Source of the DNA: Ignavibacteriaceae bacterium
Lineage (GTDB): Bacteria; Bacteroidota; Ignavibacteria; Ignavibacteriales; Ignavibacteriaceae
DNA length: 9,671 bases
Assembly: GCA_025455085.1 (NCBI GenBank)
Contig: JALONF010000056.1
Span: forward strand, 1-9,671
Direction: 5' to 3'
The notes under the pieces are model-generated. The model saw only the letters and a list, made by a program, of their open reading frames with translations, had not been told where the DNA came from and made no database searches. Of this stretch, positions 6,033 to 9,671 are shown one piece after another. The translations under genes and the position numbers were made by a program. Position 1 is the stretch's first letter. Each line of letters opens with the position of its first letter.

Positions 6033-7121
6033 ATGAAAAATTTATTATACATACTTATCATTTTAATCTCCGCTATCTTTATTTCATGTGATTCTACAAA
6101 CAAACCTGCAAAAGGTTTTGAAGATGAAATAATAGTTGTGGCAGATTCAGTTGAATACGAAGCGATAGCCGGGTCTCTTCAATCAGTTTTTGAGAAAGAA
6201 ATATTCACGCCCCAGCCGGAAAAACTTTTTACACTAAAAAGAATAAACGCTTCTCAAATTGACAATAATAAAAGAACCAAAAATATGATTATTGCCGCTC
6301 CACTTAATTCTGGCAGCCGCACATCCACATACATTCAGGCAATTGTTGATTCAGCAGTTGAATCAAGATTAGCTTCGGATTCAGTTTTTATCGTCTATAA
6401 AAACGATTTGTGGGCAAAGAATCAAATGGTTGCTCTTATTTCGGCGCAATCGATTGAGGAGCTTAATAAAAAGATTTTAAGCAACTCGGAAAATCTCCTT
6501 TATACATTCCAAAAAAAATCTGATGAAAGATTATTCAGCAATCTTTATAATCCTACCTATGAAAAGAAAGATATTGAAGGGAAGTTTTTAAGAGATTACG
6601 GCTGGGTGATTTATGTTCAGGCTGATTTTGTAGTTGCTCTTGATAAACCAGAAGATAAATTTATATGGCTGCGCAGATCACCGGGCAGTGAAATGGAACG
6701 ATGGATTTTCATTCACTGGATTGATAATGCAACTCCGGATTATCTCACGCAGGATTCAATTAAAGTTATTCGCGACAGGCTCACTAAAAAATTCTATCAA
6801 ACTTCAGATGATGCTTCGTACGTTGTGGTTGCAGCCGATAACTTTGTGGTCAAGGAAGTTAATTTTAATGGAAGGTATGCATTATTCACACAGGGTCTGT
6901 GGGAGCTTAATATTAAAGGTATGGGTGGACCGTTCGTTAATTATTTTTTCTATGATGAAGAGCTTCGAAGAATTTATATGATTGATGGCTCTGTTTATGC
7001 GCCGAAGTATTACAAACGTAATCTTATCCAGCAGATGGATGTGACTCTTCAATCCTTCAGAACAAAGACTGAACTTCCTGAAGAAAGAATAGAAGAACTT
7101 CTTGAAGCGATAAAAGATTAA
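6033..7121 (+). CDS. DUF4837 family lipoprotein
   Basis: This is a predicted exported lipoprotein of 362 residues. Residues 1-18 are a short lysine-led hydrophobic signal peptide ending in AIFISC, with C19 as the acylation site; phenylalanine at -3 is slightly off the usual lipobox. The mature part resembles the DUF4837 family of Bacteroidota: an early DEIIVVADS strand (31-39), PQPEKLFTL (60-68), WAKNQMV (128-133) and the central YVQADFVVALDKPEDKFIWLRRSPGSEMERWIFIHW (positions 194-229 in outline). The function of the family is unknown. Five D(S/T)(A/I/L/V/M/T) triplets (D20, D38, D106, D116, D241) match the Bacteroidota O-glycosylation motif, more than in the cytoplasmic proteins nearby. The gene follows the lipid kinase by 2 bases and ends in a 4-base convergent overlap with the opposite-strand gene. 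The start at 6033 is fixed by the GAGG site and the signal peptide. Confidence 0.85.
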   Translation: MKNLLYILIILISAIFISCDSTNKPAKGFEDEIIVVADSVEYEAIAGSLQSVFEKEIFTPQPEKLFTLKRINASQIDNNKRTKNMIIAAPLNSGSRTSTYIQAIVDSAVESRLASDSVFIVYKNDLWAKNQMVALISAQSIEELNKKILSNSENLLYTFQKKSDERLFSNLYNPTYEKKDIEGKFLRDYGWVIYVQADFVVALDKPEDKFIWLRRSPGSEMERWIFIHWIDNATPDYLTQDSIKVIRDRLTKKFYQTSDDASYVVVAADNFVVKEVNFNGRYALFTQGLWELNIKGMGGPFVNYFFYDEELRRIYMIDGSVYAPKYYKRNLIQQMDVTLQSFRTKTELPEERIEELLEAIKD

Positions 7122-9046
7122 TTTTTAAGTACATCTTGCAATGCCGGATGCAGTTTGAATCCCGGCAAATCATTAAGAATTTTCTTTAGATAAACTTTCG
7201 CTCTGTCCGACCTTCCGTTCTGAACTTCATAATACGCTCTGTTAGACAGCATTCTGCCAACCATATTTTCAATATTATCAATATAATAATTTCTATTCAA
7301 CGCAATCCTGATTGTAAAGTCAGGTTCAGGGGCTGGCACGTATTCACTTCCTTTAACTACCTTGTAGAAAAATAAATGAGGAACGAGGTTATAACCTTCC
7401 GGAAGTTTGAATTCACCGCGCTTCATTTCCTGTTCTACCAACTCCGGAGCTATGAAATATTCTCTTTTGTCAATATTTGTTCGGATTAGATTACTCATTA
7501 TTGACTGATATATATTTTCAAGCCTGTTTGAATCAAAATTTTCATCGCGTTCAAATGGCTGTAGTGCAACTAAAAATTGATCAATTTCATTTTTAATACC
7601 TGAAAATATTTTAGAATCATGATTGTTAATTTGATTATAGTACCAAGATCTTCTCAGCAATTCTTTATCGATAACCGTGACATCTCTCCTATAATTTTCC
7701 ACAAACTGATAGTAATAAGAGGCGGAAATAAAATAATCCCATTGGTAGCTGAAGATAATCGAATTTTTAGGAACAGTGTTCATTACAGCTTTTGTGTAAT
7801 CCTCATAAGTGTGAACGTTACTCTGGTTGACCTCCCTGAAATTGAAGAAGAATTGAATGGCTAACACGACTGCCAGAATGATAAGTGCTATATTTTTCTT
7901 TAAACTTTTCATCTCCAATATTTTCAAAGCACCAAATGCAGCAAAGAAAGACAGCATTACAAATGCGAGCAGAAAGTACGAGTCAATATCGTGAATATCG
8001 TAGTTAATGGAATAGAGCAGAGTGAACAAGAAAGTAATCAATATAAACCATGCGAGTTTTCTTGATTTAAAAATCGAAACAAACAATCCAATGACAGCAA
8101 GAAGCAATCCGATGAAAAACTCAAAAGGCAGGATGCTCCAAAAGTGACTGAACTGTTTACCAGCCGAGTCAAAAGAAGTAAACAGCCAGACCTGGTATTG
8201 TTTGCCGGTTACGTGCCTGTAAATTCTTTCCCAGTCAATTGGGTTTCCCCAATTCAAAATTGGATTTTGAGCTGCTCTGATTGGTAAGTAAGAATAAATC
8301 ACTACAAGAACAACAATGAAAAGTGCAATCATCAATGCTAATTTTTTAAAGCTGGCTGAATTGAATTTGTATCTTGAGAAATACAGATAAGCAGTTCCGG
8401 GGAGTATCATCAATGTCGTAAGATGGTTTGTAAATCCAAGTGCAAGGAAGAAAGCAAATAATAGCCAGTTAGTAAGATTATCATTCTCAAAAGATTTTAT
8501 GTATGCTTTAAGAAGAAAAAGAATGATGAATGTAATTAAAAGCAGGTGGAGTGAATACACTTCCACCGATACACTCTGAAACCAGTACGTTCTGCTGAAT
8601 GCAAGTGTCAATCCCCCAAATACTGCTGCGATTAACTTGAAATTTTCTGGAAAGTCAATTCGCTTCTCGGTGATGGATTGATCTTTCCCTTTCTTCTTTT
8701 CTTTCTTAGATAATTCTTTAGATATATTTTTCTTCCTGAAAACCGATACATTATCAAGACAATATTTTATTGTATATGTAAAAACACCCACAGCGGCAGC
8801 ACAATAAATTGCTGCAAGAATATTCAGCTGAAATATTTTTGTAAAAGGGAGCGGAATCAATGAAAACAAATAACCGATCATTGTGAACAACGGATAACCT
8901 GTTGGATGTGCAATTCCAAGTGTTGCCTGAACTGCAGCTAGCTCTCCGGAATCAATTTGCACAACAGAAGGTGCAAGCGTGAACAAATAAATGATGAATA
9001 CAAAAAAAGCAGTAACGAGGTGGAAATATTTTTTTATAAACGTCAT
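7118..9046 (-). CDS. DUF2723 family membrane glycosyltransferase (TMEM260/protein O-mannosyltransferase-like)
   Basis: This is a GT-C-like integral membrane protein of 642 residues. It begins with TM1 (about 7-25), followed by the family signature TLAPSV and DSGELAAVQATLGIAHPTGYPL (positions 23-53 in outline); the D32/E35 pair sits where GT-C enzymes keep catalytic acids. Further conserved blocks are EVYSLH (162-167), GFTNHLT (204-210), LPIRAAQNPILNWGNP (254-269), VTGKQYQ (279-285) and INYDIHDIDSYF (347-358). About ten membrane segments end near residue 401. A soluble domain follows (about 410-642), whose last 45 residues (RAYYEVQNGRSDRAKVYLKKIL) look like a TPR helix pair. A very lysine-rich loop lies at 105-129. 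Known of the family: human TMEM260 is a protein O-mannosyltransferase; bacterial members are mostly uncharacterised and likely use polyprenyl-linked sugars. It lies 29 bases after glnE, so co-transcription is likely. Only a weak AAAGAA precedes the ATG. Confidence 0.85.
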   Translation of the reverse strand: MTFIKKYFHLVTAFFVFIIYLFTLAPSVVQIDSGELAAVQATLGIAHPTGYPLFTMIGYLFSLIPLPFTKIFQLNILAAIYCAAAVGVFTYTIKYCLDNVSVFRKKNISKELSKKEKKKGKDQSITEKRIDFPENFKLIAAVFGGLTLAFSRTYWFQSVSVEVYSLHLLLITFIILFLLKAYIKSFENDNLTNWLLFAFFLALGFTNHLTTLMILPGTAYLYFSRYKFNSASFKKLALMIALFIVVLVVIYSYLPIRAAQNPILNWGNPIDWERIYRHVTGKQYQVWLFTSFDSAGKQFSHFWSILPFEFFIGLLLAVIGLFVSIFKSRKLAWFILITFLFTLLYSINYDIHDIDSYFLLAFVMLSFFAAFGALKILEMKSLKKNIALIILAVVLAIQFFFNFREVNQSNVHTYEDYTKAVMNTVPKNSIIFSYQWDYFISASYYYQFVENYRRDVTVIDKELLRRSWYYNQINNHDSKIFSGIKNEIDQFLVALQPFERDENFDSNRLENIYQSIMSNLIRTNIDKREYFIAPELVEQEMKRGEFKLPEGYNLVPHLFFYKVVKGSEYVPAPEPDFTIRIALNRNYYIDNIENMVGRMLSNRAYYEVQNGRSDRAKVYLKKILNDLPGFKLHPALQDVLKN

Positions 9047-9075
9047 ACTATTTCTTTAGGATGATTGATGAGTAA

Positions 9076-9671
9076 CTAACGGGCGAGCTTATTAAACTTC
9101 TTTTCTTCAATCGATAACTTTGAAGAACTGCTGCTGAAAGCAAGCTGGTTAAAAATTTCTAAATTCTTAATGAAAATGTAATTATCGGCGAGCTCATTTA
9201 AAACTTTTTTGTGTTTTGATTCAGTGGTATGTTCTCTTAAGACTCCGGGAATAGCTCTTCCAATGAACTTAAATGCAGATTCAGGCGTTGAAAGAAGAAG
9301 ATAATGAGCAACATATTCAACATCACTTAAGCCTCCGGAATTTTTCTTGAGATCAACAAGATTCATTTCTGCTGGAAAGCTAGATAAAGATTTTAATCTT
9401 ATCCCGGTAATCCCTGTTAAGATTTCTTTCCCGGATAATTTCGCTACTCTCTTAATAAATGTTTTAGTGAGTTTCACAAATAATTTTTCGTCACCGCTGA
9501 CAAAACTTGCTTTCAGAAATGATTGAAGCTCCCAGATTCTTGCTCGGTTGTTCAGGTATTCTGTGTATTTATCAAAATCCCAGACGAGTTGACTGCTTGC
9601 ACCTTCCGGACGTAATCTGCAGTCAACTGTAAAAGGAGAAAGTTCTGTTTTTAATTTAGCCAGCAGTTCCT
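9076..9671 (-). CDS. glnE: GlnE-type glutamine synthetase adenylyltransferase, C-terminal part (5' end outside window)
   Basis: The reverse frame stays open from the TAG at 9076-9078 to the right edge of the window. The GTG at 9477 is therefore an internal valine, not a start. The first visible residues carry the GlnE nucleotidyltransferase signature: VDCRLRPEG, then DFDKYTEYL and ARIWELQSFLKASFVSGD (the usual form is DxRLRPxG followed by WExQAxxxAR-x-GD). Further on, NLVDLKKNSGGLSDVEYVAHYLLL matches the conserved KxxxGGLxDIEF block that opens the helical GlnE/GlnD domain. About 105 residues follow before the stop, ending in a charged, serine-rich tail (SSSSSKLSIEEKKFNKL). Known role: transfer or removal of AMP on a glutamine synthetase tyrosine in response to nitrogen status. 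Whether the protein holds both the adenylylating and the deadenylylating half, or only one, cannot be seen. The GxD active-site residues lie outside the window. Confidence 0.88.
   Translation of the reverse strand, partial: ELLAKLKTELSPFTVDCRLRPEGASSQLVWDFDKYTEYLNNRARIWELQSFLKASFVSGDEKLFVKLTKTFIKRVAKLSGKEILTGITGIRLKSLSSFPAEMNLVDLKKNSGGLSDVEYVAHYLLLSTPESAFKFIGRAIPGVLREHTTESKHKKVLNELADNYIFIKNLEIFNQLAFSSSSSKLSIEEKKFNKLAR

Noticed and set aside
6634..6981. 115-residue forward frame inside the DUF4837 gene
   Set aside because: It overlaps a real gene in another frame and has the composition of an off-frame translation, with no ribosome site or family match.
7144..7176. Inverted repeat TGCCGG/CCGGCA near the end of the DUF2723 gene as a terminator
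   Set aside because: The stem is short with a long loop and an offset base, has no T-run on either strand, and encodes normal C-terminal residues of the protein.
9076..9477. A free-standing 133-residue gene starting at 9477 on the - strand
   Set aside because: The codon at 9477 is GTG within an open frame that continues to the window edge and carries the GlnE RLRPxG and WExQ signatures, so this is the end of a larger gene.
1..9671. CRISPR array, transposon ends, tRNA/rRNA genes or a defence island
   Set aside because: Reading through the window showed no regularly spaced direct repeats, transposase or nuclease genes, or cloverleaf-like segments. The gaps are short and the genes are housekeeping or envelope families.

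Overview
The window is a stretch of ordinary, densely packed bacterial chromosome. It is AT-rich (GC in the mid-30s percent by eye, not counted). It most resembles a member of the Ignavibacteria or a close Bacteroidota/Chlorobi relative. Three things point that way: the first protein ends in a type IX secretion (T9SS) sorting domain with the 'NYPNPFNPSTTI' signature; the probable greA promoter matches the Bacteroidota form TTG-N20-TAnnTTTG; and the window holds Bacteroidota-type families (DUF4837 lipoprotein, DUF2723 membrane glycosyltransferase). The lineage is an inference from these traits.

Layout, left to right. (1) 1-612 (+): C-terminal end of a secreted M1-family aminopeptidase with a T9SS tail. 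(2) 613-713: a short gap with a probable promoter overlapping a strong hairpin-plus-U-tract terminator. (3) 714-1190 (+): greA. (4) 1191-1296: a gap of about 105 bases with an imperfect palindrome. (5) 1297-7121 (+): a compact run of tilS, hpt, ftsH, a DGK1/SEC59/VTE5-type CTP-dependent lipid kinase and a DUF4837 lipoprotein. Its junctions are a 4-base overlap, a short gap with an intercistronic hairpin, a 14-base overlap and a 2-base gap, so it looks like one transcription unit. (6) 7118-9671 (-): a convergent pair read from the right edge, the C-terminal end of a GlnE-type glutamine synthetase adenylyltransferase followed by a DUF2723 multi-membrane glycosyltransferase. The two opposing units meet with stop codons overlapping by 4 bases. 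No stretch over 300 bases lacks a gene.

How the genes fit together. tilS-hpt-ftsH is the same gene order known from Bacillus: tRNA-Ile lysidine synthesis, purine salvage and membrane protein quality control. Here it continues into envelope functions (lipid kinase and lipoprotein). The DUF2723 protein, related to protein O-mannosyltransferases, together with five D(S/T)(A/I/L/V/M/T) motifs in the neighbouring lipoprotein, suggests a testable link to Bacteroidota-style O-glycosylation of exported proteins.

I see no mobile element, CRISPR array, RNA gene or clearly novel defence or biosynthetic system. The points worth a second look are regulatory structures (greA leader, tilS leader, hpt-ftsH junction), the lipid kinase coupled to ftsH, and the glycosylation-motif enrichment.
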